Shown here: in pieces, positions 17,944-26,409 of the stretch
How positions within the stretch are numbered: the first letter of the stretch is position 1
Layout of the letters: every line of letters starts with the position of its first letter
Assembly (NCBI RefSeq): GCF_030373245.1
Contig: NZ_JAUCZF010000001.1
Coordinates: forward strand, 744,001 to 808,000
From: Hydrogenophaga sp.
GTDB taxonomy: Bacteria > Pseudomonadota > Gammaproteobacteria > Burkholderiales > Burkholderiaceae_C
Length of the DNA: 64,000 nt
Direction: 5' to 3'
The notes under the pieces: generated by a model
Told to the model about the DNA's origin: nothing
Seen by the model: only the letters and a program-made list of their open reading frames with translations
Databases searched by the model: none
Made by a program: the position numbers and the translations under genes

Positions 17944-18663
17944 TCAGTGCTGTGCCGCGTCGGGGCGACGTTTGCGCGAGGCCTGGGTGATCGGAATGGC
18001 CACCGGGACGGGGCTGTTGGCGGCGCTGAAACGCTGCACGATGCCCTCGAAGGCCCGCAGGGCGCGCCGGGTCGAGTCCGGGCTGCGCAGGAAACGGGCC
18101 TCGTAGTGCAGAGCGAGGATCTGGGCGTGGATTTCAAACGCCATTTGGTCGGCATCGGTGTCGGCACGCAGATGGCCTTCCTGCACCGCGATTTCCACCG
18201 CGCGCCGCATGGCGGTCAGCCAGGTGTTGACCGAACTGGCCAGCGCATCGCGCACCGGGCCCGGCCGGTCGTCAAACTCGACTGCGCCGCTGATGTAGAT
18301 GCAGCCGGAGTCGATCTCGACCGTGGTGCGCTTCATCCAGTTGTCGAACAGGGTGCGCAGACGGGGCAGACCACGCGGCGCACCCATGGCTGGATAGAAC
18401 ACCTCTTCCTCGAAGCGCGCGTGGTACTCGCGCACCACCGAAATCTGCAGCTCCTCGCGCGATCCAAAATGCGCGAAGACGCCCGACTTGCTCATCTGCA
18501 TCACTTCGGCCAGCGCGCCGATGGACAGGCCTTCCAGGCCAATCTGCGTTGCCAGGCCCAGGGCCGCATCAATGATGGCGGCCTTGGTCTGACGACCTTT
18601 CTGCAGCGGCTTGTGGACGTCTGCTTCGCGCCGGGGGCGCAGCTTGCTGTGGGTGTCGGGCAT
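17944..18663 (-). CDS. TetR/AcrR family regulator, likely of the beta-oxidation cluster
   Basis: A 239-residue TetR protein from the ATG at 18663 (an in-frame TTG lies six bases upstream). The helix-turn-helix is at about residues 40-65: LSIGALAEVMQMSKSGVFAHFGSREEL. The ligand domain contains FYPAMGAPRGLPRLRTLFDNWMK and GCIYISGAVEFDDRPGPVRDAL, typical of a subgroup next to fatty acid degradation genes in Betaproteobacteria. It is the first gene of the minus-strand cluster and has a palindromic operator candidate 45 bases upstream of its start, so autorepression with release by an acyl-CoA is a sensible model. Specific ligand unknown. Confidence 0.88.
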   Translation of the reverse strand: MPDTHSKLRPRREADVHKPLQKGRQTKAAIIDAALGLATQIGLEGLSIGALAEVMQMSKSGVFAHFGSREELQISVVREYHARFEEEVFYPAMGAPRGLPRLRTLFDNWMKRTTVEIDSGCIYISGAVEFDDRPGPVRDALASSVNTWLTAMRRAVEIAVQEGHLRADTDADQMAFEIHAQILALHYEARFLRSPDSTRRALRAFEGIVQRFSAANSPVPVAIPITQASRKRRPDAAQH

Positions 18664-18708
18664 GGACAAAGACGGCTTGAACAGGGAAAGAAGAAACCGA
18701 AGACGAAT

Positions 18709-18728
18709 AATCGAACGGTCGTTCTATT
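18709..18728. promoter_or_regulatory. Palindromic operator candidate for the TetR regulator
   Basis: Arms AAT-c-GAACG and CGTTC-t-ATT around a GT centre form a 20-bp imperfect palindrome (one mismatch pair) located 45-65 bases upstream of the TetR ATG. A TTGCGG-like -35 box lies just upstream on the minus strand, so a bound repressor would cover the promoter. The shape fits TetR operators; the binding protein is inferred. Confidence 0.65.
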
Positions 18729-18859
18729 TTTACCGCAAATGAGGCCACCCAGGGTGATTGCCCTGCCCAGAGCGCGACTTTTGTCTAGGGTTCGGCCCCT
18801 AATGCACGATGCGCAACGCCAAACTCAGGGGTTTACCCGCGGTTCAGACGGCGGTGCAT

Positions 18860-19543
18860 TCAGAGGTGGGCGGCAGGCAGCAGCAGCGCGAGGCTGTGCT
18901 CCAGGCTTTCACTGGGCGAGCGCTTGAAGCCACTGCGTGCATAGCGCTGCAGGCGACCCACGCAGAACGCCGTGATGACCGAGGCATCGGCCTGCGCATC
19001 GACGGTGGGCGTAACGGCCCCCGTCATCACAGCGGCTTCGCGCAAGTTCTGCCGGAAGGCGGACTCGATCTTGTCGAAGAACAGGTTCATGCGTTGTTGC
19101 AGACGCTCGTTTTCAAACACGAGCGCGTCGCCCACCATGACACGCGTCATGCCCGGATTTTTCTCTCCAAATTGCAACAGCAAGGTCATCAGCTTGCGCG
19201 AGCGAACCAGGGCATCGGGCTCGCGTTCGCCCAGCTGGTTGACCAGCCCGAGCACCGATTGTTCGATGAACTCGATCAGGCCTTCGAACATCTGCGCCTT
19301 GCTGGCGAAATGCCGATACAGGGCAGCCTCGCTCACCTCCAGACGGGCCGCCAAGGCGGCGGTGGTGATGCGCTCGGCGCCGGGTTGCTCCAGCATGCTG
19401 GCAAGGGCCTGCAGGATCTGCACCCGGCGCTCGCCAGGCTTGGGCCGCTTGCGCCCATTGCTTTCAGCAGCCTCGACGCGCTCGGATGCCGCGTCGGCAT
19501 CAACGTCGTTGATGGGCGTGGACTCAGGGGCGCTGGAGGTCAT
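18860..19543 (-). CDS. slmA: Nucleoid occlusion factor SlmA (TetR family)
   Basis: A 227-residue TetR-family protein. SlmA binds chromosomal SBS sites and blocks FtsZ ring assembly over the nucleoid. The N-terminal 35 residues are polar; the core GERRVQILQALASMLEQPGAERITTAALAARLEVSEAALYRHFASKAQMFEGLIEFIE contains the helix-turn-helix and matches SlmA closely, including YRHFASKAQMFEGLI. The ligand-like domain has NPGMTRVMVGDALVFENERLQ, also an SlmA landmark. It is encoded directly after argB on the same strand (138 bases), an arrangement seen in Burkholderiales. The assignment is strong. Confidence 0.9.
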   Translation of the reverse strand: MTSSAPESTPINDVDADAASERVEAAESNGRKRPKPGERRVQILQALASMLEQPGAERITTAALAARLEVSEAALYRHFASKAQMFEGLIEFIEQSVLGLVNQLGEREPDALVRSRKLMTLLLQFGEKNPGMTRVMVGDALVFENERLQQRMNLFFDKIESAFRQNLREAAVMTGAVTPTVDAQADASVITAFCVGRLQRYARSGFKRSPSESLEHSLALLLPAAHL

Positions 19544-19681
19544 GGGCTATCGGTCCGTGATTGATCATTGATCGGGCTTGCTCTGTGCCCGTTGCTTGTC
19601 ATCCCTGCAGGATTCTCGCACAGCGCAACAGCCTGTTACAGACCAGCCAGCCCCTGGCTACAGAGGGTCGACAAGACCCGA

Positions 19682-20593
19682 TCAGTGGCTCCTGATCATG
19701 GTGCCGAATGGCTGATCACCCAGCACTTCGAGCAGCAGTGCGTGGGGCACTCGTCCGTCCAGGATGTGCACCGCGGTGACGCCGCTCTTGGCCGCGTCGA
19801 GTGCGCCCGAAATCTTGGGAATCATGCCACCCGAGATGGTGCCGTCGGCCACCAGTTCGTCGATGCGCCGTGGGGTGAGTTCGACCAGCAACTTCCCGTC
19901 GCGGTCCAGTACGCCCGGGATGTTGGTGAGCATCAGCAGTTTCTCCGCCTGCAGCACCGTGGCCAGCTTGGCAGCGACCACGTCGGCGTTGATGTTGTAG
20001 CTCTCGTTGTTTTCCCCAAAACCGATCGGACTGACCACGGGGATGAAGGCGTCGTCCTGCAAGGCCTTGACCGCGCTCGGATCGATGCTGACCACGTCAC
20101 CCACCTGACCCACGTCATGCTCCAGATCCGGATTCTGGGTGTCCGTCATGCGCAATTTGCGAGCACGGATCATGGCGCCATCGCGCCCTGTCAGACCGAC
20201 CGCCTTGCCGCCAGCAGCGTTGATCAGGCCCACGATGTCTTGCTGCACCTGCCCTCCCAGCACCCACTCGACCACCTCCATGGTTTCGGCGTCGGTGACC
20301 CGCATTCCCTGGATGAACTCGCCCTTCTTGCCCAGTCGCTGAAGCAGGGTTTCGATCTGCGGACCGCCGCCGTGCACCACCACCGGGTTGATGCCCACCA
20401 GCTTGAGCAGCACCACGTCCTCGGCGAAGTCCTGCTGCAAGGCCGGGTCGGTCATCGCATTGCCACCGTACTTGATGACCATGGTCTTGCCGTGGTACTT
20501 GCGGATGTAAGGGAGAGCCTGGGCCAGGATCTCGGCGCGCTCGCGCGGCTGGATGTGGCTGAGATCAACGGGGTTGGGGTGTGGAATGGTCAT
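19682..20593 (-). CDS. argB: Acetylglutamate kinase
   Basis: A 303-residue enzyme from [15 protein letters not shown]; the longer open frame upstream is rejected. It phosphorylates N-acetylglutamate, the second step of arginine biosynthesis. Motifs: [10 protein letters not shown] (phosphate binding), [49 protein letters not shown], and [20 protein letters not shown] with the catalytic Lys. Length agrees with the family. The N-terminal extension with [21 protein letters not shown] is typical of arginine-inhibited hexameric forms, so feedback inhibition by arginine is likely. slmA follows on the same strand. Confidence 0.97.
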   Translation of the reverse strand: MTIPHPNPVDLSHIQPRERAEILAQALPYIRKYHGKTMVIKYGGNAMTDPALQQDFAEDVVLLKLVGINPVVVHGGGPQIETLLQRLGKKGEFIQGMRVTDAETMEVVEWVLGGQVQQDIVGLINAAGGKAVGLTGRDGAMIRARKLRMTDTQNPDLEHDVGQVGDVVSIDPSAVKALQDDAFIPVVSPIGFGENNESYNINADVVAAKLATVLQAEKLLMLTNIPGVLDRDGKLLVELTPRRIDELVADGTISGGMIPKISGALDAAKSGVTAVHILDGRVPHALLLEVLGDQPFGTMIRSH

Positions 20594-20729
20594 GCGTGAA
20601 ACTTCGGTGTGGGATTGCGAACGCTGAGGAAATTGTAGGCGGCGACCCGTGCCTTCGCTGACAGGCTGATTGGCAGCAGATCGGCGTCGCCGCCAAAAGA
20701 TTGCCCACGCGCGTCCACGTCCAGTGGGC

Positions 20730-20758
20730 AAAAAAAAGCGAGCCGGAAACCGGCTCGC
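20730..20758 (-). terminator. Rho-independent terminator of the fatty acyl-CoA reductase gene
   Basis: A perfect 9-bp stem GCGAGCCGG / CCGGCTCGC with a 3-base loop, followed on the minus strand by eight T. It lies 28 bases after the stop codon of the reductase gene. Confidence 0.93.
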
Positions 20759-20786
20759 CAGGCAGACCGATCGGGTCTGAAGCCGA

Positions 20787-22772
20787 TCAGAAGTGAATGC
20801 CGCGCATCATCTGCTGCATCGCCACCGCCTCGGCCGACAGCTGGGGTTTCGCCCCCTTCTCGCCTTTGGCCGCCGAGGAATCGGGGAACATGCGGAAACT
20901 GGTGTTCATCACGATCTGAGCCACGCGCGGCACGAAGGCATGCAGCACCTGGCCTGTCACGCCCAGCCGCGTGGCTATGCGCACCGGCTTGAAGATGCAG
21001 GCCTGCGCAATCATGTCCGCTGCCTCTTCGGGCGCAAGCGTAGGCACATTCTTGTAAATCTGAGTCGGCGCGATCATGGGTGTGCGCACCAGCGGCATGT
21101 TGATGGTGGTGAACGAAATGCCCTGGTCGGCGAATTCGCTGGAGGCACAACGCGTCCAGGCATCAAGCGCCGCCTTGCTCGCCACGTAGGCAGAGAAGCG
21201 AGGCGCGTTGGTGAGCACACCGATGGAGCTGATGTTGACCACATGGCCCTTGCGTTTGCTCACCATGCCTGGCAGCAGGCCCATGGTCACGCGCAGGCAG
21301 CCAAAGTAGTTGAGCTGCATGGTGCGCTCGAAGTCGTGGAAGCGATCGTAGCTGCCCTCGATGGCGCGGCGAATGGAGCGACCGGCGTTGTTGATCAGGA
21401 AGTCCACGCCGCCATGGTCGGCGATCAGTTGCTTCACGAAGCGGTCGGCATCGGCCATGTCGGCGATGTCGGCCGAATACGCAATGAATTCATATCCCTT
21501 GGCTTTGGCCTCGGCGCAGGCTTCATCGAGCTTGTCCTGGTCGCGGCCGCAGATCACGGTGATGGCGCCGGCCTCGGCAAACTTGTGCGCCGCTGCGAGG
21601 CCGATGCCCGAGCTGCCACCGGTGACCAGCACCACTTTGCCTGCCACCGTGCCGCGCAGGCTGCGGTCGATATGCAGGTCGGGGTCGAGGTGGCGCTCCC
21701 AGTAATCCCACAGCCGCCAAGCGTAGTCCTTCAGGTTGGGGCACTCGATGCCACTGCCCTTGAGAGCGGCCAGCGTCTCGCGGCAGTCAAAGCGCGTCGG
21801 GTAGTTGACGAAATTCATCATGTCCTCGGGCAAACCGAGGTCTTGCATGATGGCCTTGTAGACGCGACGCACCGGCGCCAGCGCCATCAGACCCTTCTTC
21901 ACGCTCTTGGGGATGAACCCCATCAGCGCGGCATTGACAAAGAGGTTCATCTTCGGCGCATGCGCCGCCTTGCTCAGGATGTCGAGCACGTCGCCCACGC
22001 GGTAACCCATCGGGTCCACGAGGTGGAAGCAGTGGCCGCTGGCGCGCTTGTGGTGGCTGATGTAGTCCAGCGCGTTGACCACGAAGTCCACCGGCACGAT
22101 ATTGATGCGCCCGCCCTCCAGGCCCACGCTGGGCATCCACGGCGGCAGGATCTGCCGCATGCGCTGGATCAGCTTGAAGAAGTAATAGGGGCCGTCAATC
22201 TTGTCCATCTCGCCGGTGCGGCTGTCGCCCACCACCAGCGCCGGGCGGTAGACCGACCAGGGAATCTTGCACTCGGTGCGCACGATTTTTTCGCTCTCGT
22301 GCTTGGTCATGAAGTACGGGTGATCGATGTTCTCGGCCTCGTCGAACATGTCTTCGCGGAACACGCCTTCGTAGAGACCTGCTGCCGCAATCGACGACAC
22401 ATGGTGGAAGTGCCCGGCGCCAATGGCCTTGGCAAGATCCACCGTGTTGCGCGTGCCATCGATGTTGACAGCGATCTGGCTCTCGGCATCGGCCTCCAGG
22501 TCGTACACCGCGGCCAGGTGGTAGAAATGATCGACCTGACCTTTGAGGCTCTTGATGGCGTCAGCGCTCACGCCCAGCTTCTTGCTGGTGAGGTCGCCGA
22601 ACACGGGCACGGCCCGCGACGCACTCACGCCCCAGTATTCACGCAAGTCCGCCACCTTGCCTTCGCTGGCCTTGCGGATCAGGAAGTGCACCACCGAGCC
22701 TTTGCGCTCCAGCAGCTTCTTGACCAGACGCTTGCCAATGAACCCGGTGGCACCGGTGACGAAATACTGCAT
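20787..22772 (-). CDS. Two-domain fatty acyl-CoA reductase (SDR-SDR, alcohol-forming type)
   Basis: A 661-residue NAD(P)H-dependent protein. The N-terminal extended-SDR domain (1-370) has [12 protein letters not shown] at residues 6-17 and Tyr153-x3-Lys157 ([12 protein letters not shown]), and belongs to the male-sterility/FAR group that reduces acyl-CoA. The C-terminal classical-SDR domain (376-661) has TGGSSGIG at 384-391, NNAG at 461-464, and Tyr529-x3-Lys533 (SAYVASKAA). This architecture and exact length match the Marinobacter FAR that turns fatty acyl-CoA into fatty alcohol in two reductions. With the WS/DGAT gene 11 kb away it suggests wax ester synthesis. AGGAG precedes the ATG and a strong terminator follows. 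Direction of flux in this strain is inferred. Confidence 0.85.
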   Translation of the reverse strand: MQYFVTGATGFIGKRLVKKLLERKGSVVHFLIRKASEGKVADLREYWGVSASRAVPVFGDLTSKKLGVSADAIKSLKGQVDHFYHLAAVYDLEADAESQIAVNIDGTRNTVDLAKAIGAGHFHHVSSIAAAGLYEGVFREDMFDEAENIDHPYFMTKHESEKIVRTECKIPWSVYRPALVVGDSRTGEMDKIDGPYYFFKLIQRMRQILPPWMPSVGLEGGRINIVPVDFVVNALDYISHHKRASGHCFHLVDPMGYRVGDVLDILSKAAHAPKMNLFVNAALMGFIPKSVKKGLMALAPVRRVYKAIMQDLGLPEDMMNFVNYPTRFDCRETLAALKGSGIECPNLKDYAWRLWDYWERHLDPDLHIDRSLRGTVAGKVVLVTGGSSGIGLAAAHKFAEAGAITVICGRDQDKLDEACAEAKAKGYEFIAYSADIADMADADRFVKQLIADHGGVDFLINNAGRSIRRAIEGSYDRFHDFERTMQLNYFGCLRVTMGLLPGMVSKRKGHVVNISSIGVLTNAPRFSAYVASKAALDAWTRCASSEFADQGISFTTINMPLVRTPMIAPTQIYKNVPTLAPEEAADMIAQACIFKPVRIATRLGVTGQVLHAFVPRVAQIVMNTSFRMFPDSSAAKGEKGAKPQLSAEAVAMQQMMRGIHF

Positions 22773-22904
22773 GCGACTCTCCTGATGGGTGAAGGTTGGA
22801 AACCGGTCGCACTCAAGACGACCTCAGCCCGCCATTCTTGACCAAGACAGGCAGGCCACCATTCCGCAGAAACCCGCGGGACGGCACGCGAGGTTTAGTT
22901 GCGT

Positions 22905-22936
22905 GCACCTACACAAGTCCAGACCGGGCACCTACA
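22905..22936. promoter_or_regulatory. Direct repeat GCACCTACA in the reductase/phasin divergent promoter region
   Basis: GCACCTACA occurs at 22905-22913 and again at 22928-22936, 23 bp apart start to start (about two helical turns), between the divergent fatty acyl-CoA reductase and phasin genes. Could be a paired binding site; the PhaD-like regulator encoded nearby is one candidate. Short enough that chance is possible. Confidence 0.3.
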
Positions 22937-23012
22937 TTGAAGCCACGTGTACAGTTTGACATCGTCGAGCGGCACCCGACATCTGTCTCAACCTTCTTTC
23001 ACGGAGTCCCTC

Positions 23013-23552
23013 ATGGTCAAGAAAATCCAGAAGTCCGGCAACGCTGCCCAATCCGCCGGCCAGGCCGCGTCACCCCTGTCTGGCGCCATCAAGGATTCGG
23101 CCCAGCAAATCTGGCTGGCCGGTCTGGGCGCTTTCTCCAAGGCCCAGGCCGAAGGCGGCAAAGCCTTTGACACCCTGGTGAAAGAGGGCCTGTCAATCCA
23201 GCGCAAGACCCAGGCTGTGGCCGAGGAGCGCATCTCCGAAGCCACCAGTCGTGTGTCCACCATGGCCAACGACATCTCGTCGAAGGCCGCTGGCAAGTGG
23301 GACAAGCTGGAGAACATTTTCGAGGACCGCGTGGCCACGGCCCTGAACAAGTTGGGCGTGCCTTCGGCGCGCGATGTGGAGTCGCTGATCGAGCGTATCG
23401 ACGCCTTGACCCAGCAAGTGCACAGCCTGGGGGGCAAGCCGGCAGCCGTTCGCAAGGCCCCCACCAAGGCTGTAGCCAAAGCACCTGCCAAGGCCGCTCG
23501 CAAGGCGCCGGCCAAGGCGGCGCGCAAAAGCTCACGCGCGAAAGCGGCCTGA
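23013..23552 (+). CDS. Phasin-family granule protein with histone-like C-terminus (PhaI/PhaF-like)
   Basis: A 179-residue protein from MVKKIQKSGN (GGAG six bases before). Residues about 25-140 form the phasin helix with the family landmarks SAQQIWLAGLGAFSKAQAEGGKAFDTLVKEG and a heptad-like region RISEATSRVSTMANDIS; LIERIDALTQQVHSL is a short coiled coil. The last 35 residues are Lys/Ala/Pro repeats of the AAKAPAKAARK kind, as in PhaF, which ties PHA granules to DNA and helps distribute them at division. It should coat polyhydroxyalkanoate (or neutral lipid) granules. Its neighbours (patatin lipase, PhaD-like regulator) support a granule role. Confidence 0.9.
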   Translation: MVKKIQKSGNAAQSAGQAASPLSGAIKDSAQQIWLAGLGAFSKAQAEGGKAFDTLVKEGLSIQRKTQAVAEERISEATSRVSTMANDISSKAAGKWDKLENIFEDRVATALNKLGVPSARDVESLIERIDALTQQVHSLGGKPAAVRKAPTKAVAKAPAKAARKAPAKAARKSSRAKAA

Positions 23553-23587
23553 GCGCGCCGGTGGCGGCTGGGCCGCCCACCGACACA

Positions 23588-23611
23588 GGGGCGCTTGACG
23601 CTCCTTTTTTT
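23588..23611 (+). terminator. Likely terminator/attenuator after the phasin gene
   Basis: A 6-bp stem (GGGGCG with CGCTCC, one G-T) and 5-base loop followed by seven T, 35 bases after the phasin stop and 62 bases before the patatin start. It would give higher phasin than patatin expression if read-through occurs. Confidence 0.65.
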
Positions 23612-23673
23612 CGCCTGCTGGAGATGGTGCAACGCAGCATCTCCAGCCCTTGTCGAGGTCTACACTCAATCGC

Positions 23674-24924
23674 ATGAAGTCAGCCCGCTCCTCCAATGCC
23701 ACTTCAAAGACCCGACGCGCCCGGCCACCTCGCATCGCACTGGCTCTGGCTGGCGGTGGCCCGCTGGGTGCCATCTACGAAATCGGGGCGCTGTGCGCGC
23801 TCGAGGACTGTCTCACCGGTGTGAACTTCAACCGGCTCGACCACTACATTGGCGTGTCTGCTGGCGGGTTCATCGCGGCTGGTCTGGCCAATGGGCTGAG
23901 TCCGCGCCGTCTGAGCAACCTCTTCATCGATAACCGGGAGCATGACGAACAGTTCGACCCCGCCTGGTTGCTCAAGCCGGCGTGGGGCGAGTTTGGACGG
24001 CGTCTTCAGCGCTTGCCAAGTCTGCTGGCCGGCGCCCTTTGGGCCTGGGCCATCCGGGACCAATCTTTCACCCACGCGATGGAGCGCCTGGGTGCAGCCC
24101 TGCCCACCGGGGTGTTGGACAACGAAAGCGTGCACCGGCATATCGAACAGCTGTTCAGCGCGGAGGGCCGCAGCAACGACTTCCGCCAGTTGCGTGCCCA
24201 CCTCACGCTGGTGGCCACCGAGCTCGACACCGGCGAGGCCGCTCCTTTTGGTCGGCCAGGCTGGGACCATGTGCCGATCTCGCGCGCAATCCAGGCCAGT
24301 GCGGCGCTGCCCGGCCTGTTCTCGCCAGTGGAGATTGACGGCAGACACTACGTGGACGGCGCGCTGAAAAAGACGCTGCACGCGACGCAAGCGCTCGATG
24401 AAGGCGTGGACCTGCTGCTGTGCCTGAACCCGCTGGTGCCTTTTCAGGCCAGCCCCGACCGTTTCGGGGACAGCCGCATTCCGTCGCTGGTCGAAGGTGG
24501 CCTGCCCGCGGTGATGAGCCAGACCTTTCGCTCCATGATCCATTCGCGCCTGGCGCTGGGCTTCAAACACTACGAGCGCGACTACCCCAACACTGACATC
24601 GTGCTGATCGAGCCCGACCAGCGCGACGCCGAGCTGTTCTTCGCCAACACCTTCAGCTACCGTCAGCGACGAGAGATGGCCGAGCACGCCTACCAGCAGA
24701 CGCGCCAGCTGCTGCGCCTGAGACTGGCCACGCTGGGCCCGACGCTGGCGAATCACGACATCGGCATCGACCACCAGGCACTCAACGACCGCCAGCGCCA
24801 CCTGCTACCGCCACTCAAGCCGAGGCGCCAGCGCCCGGCCAGCGCAGCCATCGACCGACTGCACGCCACGCTGGATGAGCTGCAGCAGCGCCTGCCCGCT
24901 GGGCAACCTCAGGCAAGCGCATGA
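23674..24924 (+). CDS. Patatin-like phospholipase/lipase
   Basis: A 416-residue patatin-domain hydrolase with a Ser-Asp dyad. Visible: oxyanion glycines LAGGGPLGAIYEIGAL (27-32), nucleophile Ser62 in YIGVSAGGFIAAGL, and catalytic Asp228 in HYVDGALKKT. A basic leader of about 20 residues precedes the domain. The C-terminal extension after residue 330 holds DIVLIEPDQRDAELFFANTFSYRQRREMAEHAYQQTR, a pattern seen in long bacterial patatins. It probably hydrolyses acyl esters of membrane or storage lipid. The next gene overlaps by four bases (ATGA), so translation is coupled to the PhaD-like regulator. Confidence 0.9.
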   Translation: MKSARSSNATSKTRRARPPRIALALAGGGPLGAIYEIGALCALEDCLTGVNFNRLDHYIGVSAGGFIAAGLANGLSPRRLSNLFIDNREHDEQFDPAWLLKPAWGEFGRRLQRLPSLLAGALWAWAIRDQSFTHAMERLGAALPTGVLDNESVHRHIEQLFSAEGRSNDFRQLRAHLTLVATELDTGEAAPFGRPGWDHVPISRAIQASAALPGLFSPVEIDGRHYVDGALKKTLHATQALDEGVDLLLCLNPLVPFQASPDRFGDSRIPSLVEGGLPAVMSQTFRSMIHSRLALGFKHYERDYPNTDIVLIEPDQRDAELFFANTFSYRQRREMAEHAYQQTRQLLRLRLATLGPTLANHDIGIDHQALNDRQRHLLPPLKPRRQRPASAAIDRLHATLDELQQRLPAGQPQASA

Positions 24925-25577
24925 CGCGCAAAGCCCCGCGCCGCACCGCCGAGCGCATCCTGGAAGTGACGCTGGAGCTGTTCAACCGCTTCGGCGAGCC
25001 CAATGTGTCGACCACGCTGATCTCGGCCGAACTCGGCATCAGCCCTGGCAACCTCTATTACCACTACCCGGCCAAAGACGAGCTGATCAACTCGCTGTTT
25101 GAACGCTACGAGCGCGCGCTCAACGAGTTGCTGCAGGCGGCCGACGGCGTGCGCAACGTCGAAGACGCATGGTTTTTTCTGCACTCGCAGTTTGAAATCG
25201 TCTGGCAATACCGCTTCCTCTACCGCGACCTCAACGACCTCCTGTCCAAGAACCGGCTGCTGGAAACGCGCTTCCAGACCGTGCTCAAGAACAAGACGCG
25301 TGCGGTGCGTGCGGTGCTGGCGGGCATGAGCCGCGCGGGCACGGTGGACATCGATGCGCGCGAGGTCGAGCCGACCGCCAACTGCATGGTGGTGGTGCTG
25401 ACCTACTGGCTGAGCTTCGAATACGTGCGCGACCCTCGCCATGCGCTGGAGCCCGAAAATGCCGAGATGGCGCTGATGCGGGGCGCCCAGCACGTGCTCA
25501 ATCTGCTGGCCCCCTACCTGGAAGCAGGCCAGCGACAGCACCTGCTGCAGATCACGGGTGCCTATCAGCGCGACTGA
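24921..25577 (+). CDS. TetR family regulator, PhaD-like
   Basis: A 218-residue TetR protein overlapping the patatin stop by four bases. The N-terminal part reads RILEVTLELFNRFGEPNVSTTLISAELGISPGNLYYHYPAKDELI, very close to PhaD of Pseudomonas, the regulator that controls phaC and phaI/phaF genes. The second half keeps FFLHSQFEIVWQYRFLYRDLNDLLSKNRLL, also like PhaD. With a PhaF-like phasin two genes upstream, a role in controlling granule genes is likely. The ligand in Pseudomonas is thought to be a CoA intermediate of fatty acid oxidation. Symbol not assigned because the regulon here is unproven. Confidence 0.85.
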   Translation: MTRKAPRRTAERILEVTLELFNRFGEPNVSTTLISAELGISPGNLYYHYPAKDELINSLFERYERALNELLQAADGVRNVEDAWFFLHSQFEIVWQYRFLYRDLNDLLSKNRLLETRFQTVLKNKTRAVRAVLAGMSRAGTVDIDAREVEPTANCMVVVLTYWLSFEYVRDPRHALEPENAEMALMRGAQHVLNLLAPYLEAGQRQHLLQITGAYQRD

Positions 25578-25583
25578 CCCGCC

Positions 25584-26375
25584 ATGTCGCCCTCCTCCGC
25601 GCCGTTGCCCTGGGCCCCTTGCCCCTGCCCGCCCGCCGAGCCCTTCACCGCCGACTCACTCACCACGCACTGGCAGCGCCTGCACCGCGGCGATGCCGAG
25701 GCCCTGCCGGCAGACCCTGCGGTGCTGGAGGCCTGGGTGCGGTTTCACAACGGCGACTTCCAGGGCGCCACCCACGCCGGCCTCGCGCTGGGCGCACTGG
25801 GCATCACCGTGGCCAACAAGGCCACCTGCATCCACGCGCGCTACGTCGAGCCCAGCGAGCCCCAGCGCCTGGCCTTGTGGCTCGAAGCCGCCGAACGCGC
25901 CAGAGTCCAGCAACTCAGCAAACCGCAAGACGCGGCTGCCTGGTACTGGCAGGGCTATGCACTGGGCCGGTACAGCCAGGGCATCAGCGTGGCCAAGGCG
26001 CTGGCCAAGGGACTGGGCAGCCAGGTGCGCCAGGCGCTGCAGACCACCATCGACCGAGAGCCCCGCCACGCCGATGCTCACCTGGCGCTGGCCAACTTCC
26101 ATGCCGAGGTGATCGACCAGGTGGGCGAGCTCATTGGCGGGATGACCCACGGCGCGCGCAAGCAGACGGGTCTGGACCTGTACCAGCGTGCTATGGCACT
26201 CAACCCAGACTCCGCAATCACGCTGGCCGAGGTGGCCAACGGCCTGGTGATGCTGGAAGGCCCGAAGGCGACCGAGCAGGCTACGCGCCTGTTGCAGCAA
26301 GCCGCTGCATTCCGGCCACTGGATGCGATGGAGCGGCTTTACGTCGAATCCGCGCGCATGGCGCTGGACAGCTGA
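25584..26375 (+). CDS. TPR-like helical repeat protein of unknown function
   Basis: A 263-residue protein starting six bases after the PhaD-like gene. The first 25 residues are Pro-rich without a convincing signal peptide. The rest is alpha-helical with degenerate tetratricopeptide repeats: AAWYWQGYALGRYSQGISVAKALAKG, ADAHLALANFHAEVIDQVGELIGG, GLDLYQRAMALNPDSAITLAEVANGLVML, ATRLLQQAAAFRPLDAMERLYVE. It is probably a cytoplasmic scaffold. Tight linkage with phasin, patatin and PhaD-like genes suggests a part in granule or lipid metabolism, but this is positional inference. Confidence 0.8.
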   Translation: MSPSSAPLPWAPCPCPPAEPFTADSLTTHWQRLHRGDAEALPADPAVLEAWVRFHNGDFQGATHAGLALGALGITVANKATCIHARYVEPSEPQRLALWLEAAERARVQQLSKPQDAAAWYWQGYALGRYSQGISVAKALAKGLGSQVRQALQTTIDREPRHADAHLALANFHAEVIDQVGELIGGMTHGARKQTGLDLYQRAMALNPDSAITLAEVANGLVMLEGPKATEQATRLLQQAAAFRPLDAMERLYVESARMALDS

Positions 26376-26409
26376 GTGCTTCGGCGGCCCCAGCGCTTTC
26401 GCGCCGCCC

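Noticed and set aside
20793-22841. 682-codon open frame antisense to the fatty acyl-CoA reductase
   Set aside because: Shadow frame with biased composition; the opposite strand has clear SDR motifs and a terminator.
26383-26408. GGCGGC...GCCGCC hairpin between convergent TPR and DUF2817 genes
   Set aside because: Only six pairs with a bulged middle and no T tract; too weak to call a terminator.
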